A stretch of DNA of 64,000 bases from positions 62,001 through 126,000 of the forward strand of contig JAACJM010000056.1 of the NCBI GenBank assembly GCA_013368315.1, in the 5' to 3' direction. Numbering within the stretch: the stretch's first letter is position 1; each line of letters begins with the position of its first letter. Under the pieces are notes generated by a model that was given only the letters and a program-made list of their open reading frames with translations, did no database searches and was not told the origin of the DNA. The position numbers and the translations under genes were made by a program. The stretch is from Tetrapyrgos nigripes. Lineage: Eukaryota > Basidiomycota > Agaricomycetes > Agaricales > Campanellaceae. Positions 22,171-32,407 of the stretch are shown piece by piece.

Positions 22171-23590
22171 ATGACTTCCTCTCCCGAAGACCACGTCCTA
22201 CATACCTCGGGAAATCATTGAAAATTTATCGATAAAGTGTCTTACTCAATACCTTCTTTGCAATTGAGGGTATGCATATGCACACTGGTTCATCATGCAT
22301 CATGACTGGCTTCCTCGGGCTCGAAACCGTCTTTTTCGCAAATTGTTCGCAAGCTCTCTTTTTCCGCTGCTCGCGTTACGCGTACGAGAACTAGGCACTT
22401 GGGAGACGTTGGCCCAATCTGGCAAACCAGATTTCAGAGAAGCGATTCTTTCCGTGGTCATGGATATGTCATTCCTGCCGTTTGTCACTTTAAACTGGAT
22501 TTCACGCAACTCAGGGAAAAAAAGTGTGATAGATCTGGGCTGCTGGACCTGGATTTTATGCTGTCTTCATATTTCACATCGCAACTTCCCTTCAAAAACC
22601 ACCAATTCGTCGAGTTTGTTTACCTGTATCGCTTTAATCAGGACGCGCTGTTTCCACTCTTGGAGGAAAATCCAGCTCTACAAGAGTTGATACTCGGAGG
22701 CATCGACCCCAATCCCGAAGAATTCCTCTTATTTTGTTCCAAGTTGGCGGGCTCGCAACATCAGTTGCGCTTGTTGCGCTTATCTCGTTTCTTCGGCGGT
22801 CATTGGCATGGCGAACCAAGACCTATGTTCTGCGAGTCTTCCCACTACTACAGAATTCCCTGGGTTTGGAGACTTTGGTTTTGGAGGATGTAAACGAAAG
22901 AGAGAAAGATATCTTCGTGACATCACTATTGGCAGCTCCAAATCGTTTCTTCGACCTATCACCTTTGCAATCAATAGAGATCATCTCCTCCGTAGATCTC
23001 GTTGAGCCCATCCTCCTAGCATTTGCGGAGCGGGTATCACAAAATTTGCCTTTAGAGGAGAGGTCGAGCTTGCCTCAGATCATTCTGGTCAAAGAGTGGT
23101 TTCATCACCTTCCTCGGCTCCTCCGACATCTGGAACTGCATTTGGTAGATCTAGCTGGCACAATCATATGCTACTCCTACTCGAGTATGGTGTACCCATC
23201 CTGCACCAGCTGGAACATTTCTCCATTGGGTTTGTAGAAGCCACCATATTGGGCTCTCCAGACCATTCTTCACCCACCGATCTCACCAAGGCCTGGATAA
23301 TTGTTTTGGACAGAGAGTGGTGAGTGCCAATTTCAATGTCGTGGTTCCCCATTGATCATTTGTAAACGGTCCTGCCATTTTCCACAGATGTATATGATGT
23401 TGTATGCACGGGTATGTCACGCACTGGCGCTTTGACTCCGAGTTAACTATACCCTGATGTACGTCATGTGTCCGACCACAGCGGCGGCACAAGCCCTGAA
23501 GCCTATCGTATGCATTTCAGTCCGCCATTAGAACATGTCGCTCAGATAAAGACCATGCATCTTCGTGCTGCGGACTCTGCTGGAAGCTAA
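22171..23590 (+). pseudogene. F-box-like protein pseudogene (multiple frameshifts)
   Basis: Pieces of an F-box-like protein are visible in changing frames. IPREIIENL is followed one base out of frame by DKVSYSIPSLQ. Then comes TLVHH and, after an exact 7-base tandem duplication (CATCATG at 22291-22297 and 22298-22304), HHDWLPRARNRLF. Later pieces are LFPLLEENPALQELILGGID, LLQNSLGLETLVLEDVNE, LLLEYGVPILHQLEHFSIGF and PPLEHVAQIKTMHLRAADSAGS, which ends in a stop near 23590. Each lies in a frame different from its neighbour and no intron signals account for the early shifts. The parent was a paralog of the gene at 1-193. Confidence 0.75.
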
Positions 23591-23794
23591 GAATGTTGAG
23601 CACGAGTACGCCAAAGCGTAGAAAGATAGCTGCGGAATTGGGAGAGTAGTATTGATTACAATGGTCTTGTTTTAAGCGCGTATTTGATACACATCTTTGG
23701 CGCAGTCAGCACATGGTCTGTTTTGAACACTTGAAATATGGGAAGTGGAAGAAACTAGCTTGCACCGAGACGCCCTCGTCCACATTTCGCGACC

Positions 23795-25559
23795 ATGATC
23801 ATCGCAGACGATACGCCCCAGTCGCCTGTAAAAAGTCCTAATCCCACTCACCCACATCCACCTTCACTTAGTCAAGATCCTCCTCCTTCATATGGCGCGG
23901 CTCAGACGTCTCAAACACCTTTAATGCAGTCAAATGCAGGTCCTTCGCATCCATACACCATCACCTCAGCTCCCCAAGGGGAGTCTCCAGCACGACGATT
24001 TTTCAAAGCTTTTGCAGTCGCGCTGTTGATATGGGTATTGTTCGGGGTATTTGTAGGTACCTCAATCAATGTTAGAACGAGCAGGCATGTAAGTAGACGT
24101 CTTTGAGCCGTTGTCTCCAGTGCTGTATTTATTGCATCTAAACCAGGCTGTCTTCCAGGAACGCGAAAGCTATGATATACCGAAAGACCTGCATCTCGAC
24201 TCTTGCGTAAACGGCCCCGACATGCACTCTTCCAGCATTTTCTCACCTCAAACTGTCTCGGAATCTTTCAAGTTACCACTCTCCTCGAAAAACCTCTTTA
24301 TCATATCAAGGGGTGCAAGCTACGGGCTTGGAGGTCCAAGAACATTCAGTATAGTCCCATCTTCTGATATCTCTGAGGATGTTGTCAGGGTGGACGTTAA
24401 AATCATGTACCTTCACGAGGATATGCTGGCCAGGACAAAAGTATGTCGTGTAAGGCGACGAGGAGGAGAAAATGGCGTTGGTTTCTTCGTGAGTACTGGA
24501 ATGTGACTCGTTGCGGAGACGATACTAATGGAATTCGAAAGACGCTTCCTCTCCATCCAAGGAACGCTGAAGATTGGTTCTACGTCGATATCGTCCTGAA
24601 TGTGCCAGAAGTCGGCTATGATCCTGTCAAGATTCAGAGCTTTGAAACCGACTTGCCCCAGTTCCAACACAGTAACTTGGGTTCGTTGTCCGACTTTGTT
24701 GAATTCGACAAACTCTCACTTAGCTCTTCGAATGCAAAAATCGACGCGAAGGTCGGTTAAAATCGGTTCCAAAACTACGCGCAGACGCTCATATCTTTTG
24801 CAGTCGATTGTTGTTCATAACCAATGTGATATACACACTTCTAATGCACCTATCGAAATTCAGGCAAGCATTCTTCTCCTTTTCGCGGAACTGGACTCTC
24901 ATGTGCCTTATTCTCCAGTCGCTCATCGCTTCCAATGCACACGTCGAAACCTCCTCCGGCTCTATCACAGGCACATATGATGCCGTTGGCGATCTTTCGT
25001 TAAAGACGTCCAATGGCAAAATTGAGGTCACCGTCAATCTTACTAGTTCGTCCAATAAAGGTGTCTTGGCCATGAAAAATAGCAATGGGTAAGTCCACAT
25101 ACCCTCATACCTGATGAATCAGACGTCGACTACAACAAATGTTCCAGCCGCATTGAAGCAGACGTAAACCTGCTCTCTGGCTCCGGGAAAGCCCAAGACG
25201 ATCACTTCACCGCTTCATCAATCACTTCAAATGGGGAAATCATCCTCAACGTGTTGTCACTACCCTACGAATCCTCTCTTAACCTCGAAGCGAAAACATC
25301 CAATCAGGATGCAACAGTGAAAGTTCCTCAGACTTTTGAGGGACATTACACACTCTCTACCTCCAATGCAGCGCCTGCTTTACATCGTGATGAACGTTCT
25401 GAGAACGACCCTGCAGGTGAAGGGAGGGCACGTCAAGTTGTTAGCAAGTCGAGGATGAAGTCTTGGATGCAGGGGAATGTGTATTGGGAGAAAGAGCATG
25501 AGAATAGGTCGGATGTGAGGGTTCGCAGTTCTAATGCAAGAGTTACACTTTGGATATGA
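23795..25559 (+). CDS. DUF7330-like single-pass membrane protein, copy 1
   Basis: The N-terminus is Pro/Ser rich (SLSQDPPPSYGAAQ), followed by a basic stop-transfer start and one transmembrane helix (FFKAFAVALLIWVLFGVFVGTSI). The long C-terminal domain consists of short beta repeats with the words LSSSNAKIDAK, DIHTSNAPIEIQ, SNAHVETSSGSITG, LKTSNGKIEV and VRVRSSNARVTLWI. This resembles DUF4097/DUF7330-type beta-helical domains of agaricomycetes; the function is unknown. The introns are GT-AG except one that follows IEIQ (starts GCAAGC at about 24863, ends CTCCAG), which is a GC-AG intron. The C-terminal block has a charged insertion. Paralogs: 32408-34260 (intact) and the relic at 28300-30430. 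Confidence 0.72.
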
Positions 25560-25998
25560 GGAAGGGTTGGTTTTGAGGTCAGTGCCCTCGTAGCTATTTT
25601 TGGTCGTTTGCTGGTACTGAAGGAATTACAGTTAATCTGTGTTATATCTACACTCACATGTACGCATATTGTATTACTTAGAGTATATGAACTCCATTCA
25701 TTACTGCCCTTCCATTGAAAGAGAGGTATTGGCACCGCCTACATTTGCGTCGCAGACGTTACGTCAAAGTTGTTGAGGCTACCAGCAGCAATTATGGAAC
25801 GGATCCCCATTTTGGACGGCTCGTCCGACCTTATCCTTGAATGTGGCTTAGGTGTTACTCGTGTTTTGTTTTTATTTCCACTTGCAATGGTGACGTAGAG
25901 CATCTCAAAATTGTTCAGACCTAGAATATTCTTAAACATGCTATCACTATTGGACACAAAATAAGTACGTAACGTCATGAAAAACTACACATGCACGA

Positions 25999-27202
25999 TC
26001 AAGATAATGCCACCCTCTGCGCCTTCGCGCCGTTATGGTCCACCATAAACAGCAAACTCGAAGAATCGATATCAACCATCCCAGGCCAATTACTCTGCAC
26101 TGCCGAGACCGTGATTTTGTTCCCCCAGGTCGCGCCACCATCCGAACTGACAACCAGTTTAGCATCAGCACCTGTGATCCACTGGTGTAGGGACGTGTCC
26201 TCGTCCGTCATGAAACTGACCACCAAATTCCCACCAACTTGAACGATCTGCGGAGCCCCAGCGTTGTTATTTGATCCCGTGGCTGTATAAACCCTTCTTC
26301 GGTTTCCCCAGGTCTTCCCATCGTCAGAGCTCGTGACGGAGTTGACGGTGAAAATGCCATTTTGACCCGTCTCAAATACAGCGATGAGGTTGTTTCCTGA
26401 GATGGTGGCTACACCGGTCATACCGTCCCTAGCGTCAGTCAAGTCTCCCCCCGAGATGGTTTTGGCCGAAGACCATGTGGCACCGCCATCGGTGGAACTT
26501 CGCATGAGAGAATCTTGGTCTGACGCACTGTTTTCGCGCGAGTAGTAGAGCTGTAATGTGCCGTCGTTCGCGTTCCGAAGGAACGGCTCCCAAATACCGT
26601 TAACTTGTGATCATCGAAGAGAAGAGAAGGTCAGTATTTAGTTGAGGATGACCACAGGATGGCAAGTAAGACCTACCAGAATTGGTTTCTGTAGCCGGTG
26701 TGCTGAGGAAAGTCCACGTCGCTCCATTATCCGTGGATTGGCAAACGGTGATACGGAAGATTGTAGGCCTCGCTGCACTCGACGCGCGATCATGATTTCT
26801 AAACGCAGCCAGGACGTGCCCATTGGGAAGCTGAAGGACGAAAGGATTGTCGAGGTCGTGCGTATTTGTGACTTCGGTTGCAATTGAACCGATCTGGGTC
26901 CAGCTCGCGCCATTGTCGGTAGAACGGACAGTCGTGAGGACGGTGTTATCACCTGAATGACCAGTGAAGACTCCGAGGAGGTTGCCGTTGGCGAGACGGG
27001 TTGCACGAGGGTACGTCCCGCTGCCCATGGATACAGCGCCGCCGACGAGAGAAGGAGTCGCACGCTTCTCTAGGAAGGCATTGGAATTGGGGATGGCGGA
27101 TACAAGCACGAGCGATGCCAATGCCCAAGCGAGTAGGGCAGAAGAGAAAGCTCGGAATGAGAGTGTCCACATTATTGGCAAGATGGTTTCTCGATTGGAC
27201 AT
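25999..27202 (-). CDS. Secreted sialidase-superfamily protein with Asp-box repeats
   Basis: The N-terminus has a signal peptide ([26 protein letters not shown]) if translation starts at the second Met (27172); an upstream in-frame Met lies at 27202. The body carries five Asp-box motifs (SxDxGxxW): [35 protein letters not shown] and SSDGGATW. These define a six-bladed beta-propeller of the sialidase/neuraminidase fold. In fungi such proteins include GH33-type sialidases and GH93 exo-arabinanases; the overall look ([39 protein letters not shown]) favours a GH93-like enzyme, but I cannot confirm this. One intron (about 26600-26665) joins ETNS to VNGIWEPF. The protein ends [15 protein letters not shown]. 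Confidence 0.8.
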
Positions 27203-27507
27203 GTTTTGTCCATCTTTATAGGCAGACTTTTAACTCAGCTAACGAGGTTCACCCAAGGGAGATGTGTTTCCATGCACTGGTGTGAAGCTCTGAAGCTTAG
27301 CCCATGTGGATATACGGGATGTTGCTACTTTGGACTGCGTCAGGGAATTGAAACATGCGATTGCGCCTGCTGGGAGTTTGAATACAGGATGGTTACGAAG
27401 AAGGCAGCAAGAGACGAACTATTTGAATTTCGCTTCCGTGTCAGCCCACCTCAGGCTCCATGCGATGGATAATCGATAATCATACATGATGGGATTTCTT
27501 TAAGTTT

Positions 27508-27582
27508 GAGACCACAGGACCCAGCAAGCCAATCCCATCTGAAACTGGAGAAATTCCGTCGGTTGAGACCACAGGATCCAGC
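27508..27582. repeat. Direct repeat upstream of the MITE
   Basis: GAGACCACAGGAYCCAGC occurs at 27508-27525 and 27565-27582, period 57 bases. The region between and after them also repeats the word GATGGGAT. It may be debris of an older insertion next to the MITE. Confidence 0.45.
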
Positions 27583-27634
27583 CAAAACTGTAGAAAATCC
27601 ATCAGTTGATGGGATCGTGTTGGATTTGAACTAA

Positions 27635-27860
27635 CACACCCAGCAGTAACCAATATTCCGTGGCCAGAAGTTAATTAGGAAACATCAAATCTCTGGTGCT
27701 CGAAAACGGATTCGAAAACTTTAAATTTCCGAAGCCTCGCTTCCGATAAATTTCTGAAGCACGAAAACCTTTCGCTTCCAAATGAGTTTCCTGGTCCCTC
27801 GAAAACTTGACCTTTCCGAACTAACTTTTGGCCAATGAATATTGGTTAGTGCTGGGTGTG
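27635..27860. mobile_element. Short TIR element (MITE), TAA target site, 226 bases
   Basis: Imperfect terminal inverted repeats of about 45 bases begin CACACCCAGCA at 27635 and end TGCTGGGTGTG at 27860. Aligned from the outside, both arms then read TAACCAATATTC and TGGCCA with about six mismatches overall. TAA flanks the element on both sides (27632-27634 and 27861-27863). A 3-base TAA/TTA target duplication and small size fit a PIF/Harbinger-type (Tourist-like) MITE. There is no coding capacity. Confidence 0.65.
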
Positions 27861-28299
27861 TAAAGTCGTTATCACTGGCAGCAAGTCAACAGAAAAAAAG
27901 TAATGCAGTGAATGGAAGAGGAAGAGTGTTTCACCTGGGCTGCGACCAAGTTTCGAAGATCGGCGGCGTGAAAGAACATATTGAAGGCAACGACGAAATC
28001 AGAGAAGCAACGCATCATTACATCAACATGCTGGGACAGTACCGAGCGCTCTTCACGGTGAATCTGGATGACTTGGCCAGATTTATTGTTGAGTGACCAC
28101 AATCTCACTTGGCGATATTTCTGTCTTCATGTGGTGGCTTCAGCTTGATGGGAATTTGGGAAAGGCAATGTCGAAATATTTCCATAATGGCCGGAATACT
28201 CTATATGAGACCGTGTATTTGCCGAACTTCTATATGTAGTAGCTTCGGCGCCGGGAGAAAATCCAAGATTATTCTCATCTAAAAATTTCGTCCAAATAT

Positions 28300-28664
28300 G
28301 CACTCATCCCTACCCCTCCCTGCCCTCATTTGGCCTTCATCGCTCCTAATGCACACATTATTGAAACTTCGTCTGTCACAGGCGGATACGATGTCACCGG
28401 TGATCTCTCCCTGAAACCGTCCATTATGCATAGGTTGAAGTAACCGTCAATCTCACTCGCTCGTCCAACAGGACCGTGTCTTGTGAAATGCAGCGGTCGA
28501 ATGGAGCGCCTGATTTCAAATTTGTGGCGTGATGAGGGTTGTGAAAGCAGTCCTGCAGGCCGAGTGAGGATACGAAGTCAGTATTGAGGCCAGGCTAGTG
28601 AAAGCAGGGGAATTTGATATTGGGAGAAAAAGTGTAGATGTGCGCAGCTCTAATGCAAGAGTTT
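28300..28664 (+). pseudogene. DUF7330-like relic, copy 3 (5' part)
   Basis: This stretch aligns by eye to exons of copy 1. CATCGCTCCTAATGCACAC matches CATCGCTTCCAATGCACAC at about 24926, and the following words (GAAACTTCGTCTG, GATCTCTCCCTGAAA, ACCGTCAATCTCACT) match the segment 24945-25060. The later part (CCTGCAGGC, GCAGGGGAAT, ATTGGGAGAAAAAG, GCAGCTCTAATGCAAGAGTT) matches 25410-25545. Large internal parts are deleted and stops occur in all frames, so it is non-functional. It is cut at 28664 by a transposon and continues at 30351. Confidence 0.75.
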
Positions 28665-30350
28665 AGCGTTGGCGGGAAGTCCACGGCAGGATTTGCGTTT
28701 TCCTTCGGTCATTATCTTCGACCATCAGTCCAGGTCTAGGGCCTAGACTGTCGCCGTCTTACGTTTTGGCTATTGGGTGGCAAGGCTCTCTAGCTATTCT
28801 ATGGTGTTTATACTCCTGTCCCAGCTACTGAGGGGCCCTAAGGTGCTGTTACATACATGACTTAATAGACGAAGGGCAGCACTTCAAAAGGCTTTCAGAG
28901 GGCAATTACATCATTCTCTGAGGACACTGGAGTTCCCCGAGATGCTACGCGCGGTGCTTACATGTTTGCAACATACCCAGATACCGTGCAATCTGTTAAA
29001 TTTTTCCATACAGCTAGTAAAGGACTGTAGCGCTGTGGTATCATGGCAAGGGGGGACTTCGAGACGCGTCGATTGGAGCTCTGGGAGATGCGACGCGTGT
29101 CTTAGTAATACTCAGATAAACCTTTTACTATTCGTGACCTAGAAGTGGAAGAAGAAAATGTCGATGAATTAAAACTTTCCCAAATCTTTACCGTTGTCCA
29201 AAAAAAAATTACACACCTCAAGTCTATGGTATAAAACTTTGGTTTATCAAATCTGCAGGGTTTTCCGAGGGATGTGGATATAAGCCGTGGAGGGCCGACG
29301 AGGGACGTTTTGTGACGGCGTATTGGCGGGGAAGTGAAAGATGTCACAGGTGTGACCCTCTTTCAAAAAAGCAGGCGCCGAGCGAAGTTGGAAGCAACTT
29401 TTCTATCACTTCCACCTCGTTTGCTGCGTAAAAAGGCACAACACCTAAATTTTTGGCCCGGGACTGTTGGATTTTGGGTTTCCGCTGATGAGCTCAGAAG
29501 CTCGGAAATGCATCGACGCCTCCGTTAACGAGTTCGATATATTAATTGTAAATACGATTGACTGCAAAAACCCCTATTTAGCTAGATATATACTGTTATG
29601 TACGAATTGGGAACCTTGTGCGCTTGCAACGGGTTCCCTGCCTATCTGAATTTTACTTCTTGTTGCTCCGAAGTCTTTTCACTCGCCTACACCGAACGTA
29701 AAATTCAACAGGGACAAGGCTGGATACAAATAAAATCAGTCGTAGGGACTGCCATATTAAGTTTCACAAAAGATTTTCGACGGGATAGCTTATGCGAAAG
29801 CCTTTCACTTCTGTCACGCTCGCGGAAATGCACTTTGTTCGTCGTTTTCAGCCCATGGCAAACGTCTCAGTGCAAACCTGGTAAACCTGGTTACATAGAA
29901 ATGTAATTAATATGTGAAAGTATCTATTATTCAATTTTTATGAAGGGAGATGAGGGAGAAACAAAGATATGGTCAGATTTCTTCGGAATCTTCCAATTCT
30001 AGGGCCCATGTCACTTCTAGGTCACGAATAGTATAGCAATGATGGTAGATAAGTGATCTCCGCTCGGCAAGTTCCGGATGATGACTCCGCTCTGACCTTG
30101 TCTTCAGCTCCCTTTTCATGCCGTCTCCTAATAAGCGAGGGTAGCGAGCAAGAGTCTGCCTAGGGGAGACTACCTCTGAATTACGCCCTGCTCATGCTGT
30201 TTGTGAAGCTCTAGGGCTTCGTCCGACCGCGTGGAGGGCTTCAAGGACAAGAAAAATACTAGCATTACTGATGAATTAGCCTGAAGATACAATGACATAA
30301 TAAACGCGGTGACGGGGTAGAAATCCTGCCGTGGACTTCCCGCCAAAGTT
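28665..30350. mobile_element. DNA transposon with 30-base TIRs and 8-base target duplication
   Basis: The ends carry inverted repeats of 30 bases (28665-28694 and 30321-30350). The inner 26 bases, from TTGGCGGGAAGTCC on, are identical on both sides. Flanks are AAGAGTTT (28657-28664) and AAGAGTTA (30351-30358), an 8-base duplication with one mismatch, and the host gene sequence resumes exactly there. An 8-base target duplication fits the hAT class, but the TIR sequence is not one I recognise, so the superfamily is open. Total length is 1686 bases, of which 904 belong to a second nested element. No transposase is recognisable, so it is non-autonomous. Confidence 0.78.
29128..30031. mobile_element. 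Nested TIR element, TA target site, 904 bases
   Basis: A perfect 20-base inverted repeat (CTATTCGTGACCTAGAAGTG at 29128-29147, its complement at 30012-30031) is flanked on both sides by TA (29126-29127 and 30032-30033). A TA target duplication is typical of Tc1/mariner/pogo elements. The interior has no open frame with a recognisable transposase. It is inserted inside the element spanning 28665-30350, so it is the younger of the two events. Confidence 0.75.
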
Positions 30351-30430
30351 AAGAGTTACACTTGGATTTGAGGAACGGATGATTTTGAGGTGAGTGTCGT
30401 CGTTGCTTTTCTTCTTCATTGGCTGGTATT
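30351..30430 (+). pseudogene. DUF7330-like relic, copy 3 (3' end and flank)
   Basis: Immediately after the transposon the sequence reads AAGAGTTACACTTGGATTTG, matching the last codons of copy 1 at 25540-25559. It continues with the same 3' flank (GATTTTGAGGTNAGTG, CTTCTTCATTGGCTGGTATTGAA against GTCGTTTGCTGGTACTGAA). The match in untranslated sequence shows that the relic arose by genomic duplication, not from a processed transcript. Confidence 0.7.
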
Positions 30431-30440
30431 GAACGCAGGT

Positions 30441-30903
30441 GCAGAAGATTTTTGCTACAGTATATTCGGACCCTCCAGACCAAGAGACTCCAGTTCGTTT
30501 GTGAAACGGATCTGGTCTTCACGTAGATACGTAGTGTGCCACTGGCAGTCTTCCAAGACTGCCTACATACCTTCGTGTCGATGTTGAAGTTGCTCAACTG
30601 CGTAGGTTCAAGTCTACTAGAGAAGTTCTTCTAGATTTCGCAAAGACTCGTTTCTTCCACATTGCGGTTCGTTGGACTGCGTGTTCTATGGGAAGACCTT
30701 CGCACTCGAAGCCTTCTACTGATTTGACAGGAATCTGTTGCCCAGCTTTCGTCCGTGCCAATTATACATATCTTTACGGGTGTGACACCACTTTTAGTAC
30801 GTAGCGCGACATATTGTCGATCCTTTGGGCGTCAGCGCTAGATATACTCCTTGAAGGAAAGTGCAGTTCAAATGATGTGTGCGATTCATTCACTACACTA
30901 TAC
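30441..30903. other. Intergenic, upstream of the HtrL-like gene
   Basis: I see no recognised gene here. A short frame runs into the following gene without an ATG. Confidence 0.5.
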
Positions 30904-32170
30904 ATGTTCTCTTCTACGCTCTTGAAGAGGACGGCAGTCCGACTAGTATGCCTCGCAATACCCATCATCCTCATTCTGGTCGCCAGTCATTCCGTCTTGC
31001 AATCCTCCAAGTCCTTCCAGCTCTACGGCACCGATCATAAAACGAGAACTACATCGCCATATGCCCACTCCCGTCCTGGAAGCAAAGGTTCAGAAGGCAT
31101 CCTCCTAGTCTCCTGTCTCTTTCCTCTTTCCAAAGCCAAGCACTCTGCGGACGACTATGCTTACTGGATGTCCAACTTTCTCGGAAAAGTGAAAACTGAT
31201 ATCTACTTTTACACCACACCAGGGATGGCAAGCACTATAGCTAGACTACGTGGTGACCTTCCCATAATCATCAACACGACATTTTCTTCTCCATACGACA
31301 TTCCTCCTCTCTTGGGTCTTGAAGACCATTATGAAGAGATGCATAGGAAGGATAGAGAGCGTAAAATTCATTCACCCGAGTTGTACGCTGTTTGGAATGG
31401 GAAAGCGTATTATTTGGATGAGGCTTTGAAGAATTCGGTGAACGAGTATGAATATGTGTTCTGGACGGATGCGGGGAGTTTTAGGAGGGAACATTTTTAT
31501 GAAGATTGGCCTGATTATGACCGGGTGGAGGAACTTTGGGAAGAAGGGAGCAAAATGAGTGGGATGAGGAAGGAGGATCTATTTTTCATACCTACCGCTG
31601 AAGCACCAGGTACCTCACATCGGTATTGGGAAGAGAATATGGGCCCTGTGGATACTGACTTCACTGAAGGTGCGTTGCGACGCGAATTTGTACGCATATA
31701 TTTTTAAAGTCTCATTTGCAATAGGTTCATTCTTTGGAGGACGAGTTGAAGCCATCGAATGGTTTCGCAAGGTATTCTACGCATATCACGACCACTACCT
31801 CTCTCTAGGCATGTTTGTCGGGAAAGATCAAACCGTCTTCAATTCCATCATGCTTTTATACCCTTCAAGAATTATCACAGTCTGGTTAACCGACCCCCAT
31901 GCTCCTGCACACAAAGGACTGTATCGCAGTGTTGACGCGGGTATGTTGGGCGATTGTGGCAATCCGTGGTTTTATTACCAGTTTTTCCTTGCGGAAGTGT
32001 CGACGAGAGGGAAGATGAGAGAGTTTTGGAAGGCGGAGAGGGAATATACTTGGGATTGGTGGGAGCAGCGACAGACGTGTCGGTTGACAAGGCTTTTGAC
32101 GATGAAGGATTTATTGGGGAGAAGGTATGGGTATAGATACATTCCGCCTGGGCCCACTTTACGTCTCTAG
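30904..32170 (+). CDS. HtrL/YibB-like protein, type II membrane anchor
   Basis: The protein starts MFSSTLLKRTAVRLVCLAIPIILILVAS, a single signal-anchor helix, and is otherwise lumenal or extracellular. The body contains LVSCLFPLSKAKHSADDYAYWMSNFL, VKTDIYFYTTPGMAS, SPELYAVWNGKAYYLDEAL and EYVFWTDAGSFRRE. The WTDAG motif followed by Phe-Arg-Arg resembles the HtrL/YibB family of putative glycosyltransferase-like proteins. After one intron (about 31671-31724) it continues FFGGRVEAIEWFRKVFYAYHDHYL and ends at 32170 with a basic tail. A GT-A-type glycosyltransferase is an inference; no catalytic DxD is obvious beyond the TDAG site. Confidence 0.55.
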
Positions 32171-32407
32171 GCAGCGGTTGATATCATGGATGGTTTTGTG
32201 GAGTCTTCTCCCGCAGCTTGTGGAACAACAGGGTATAATAGGAACGGGTTCTGACCGCAGCTCAGCGCTCAGCGCTCAATAGCGCAGTAACTCTGTAGTG
32301 TTCTGCTTAATATATTCTTAGATCTAGTGCTTATTATACATGTGGATATATGCACTTATATAGTACAAGTACACTACAAGAACATAGGGGTATACGAATT
32401 GTGTTGG

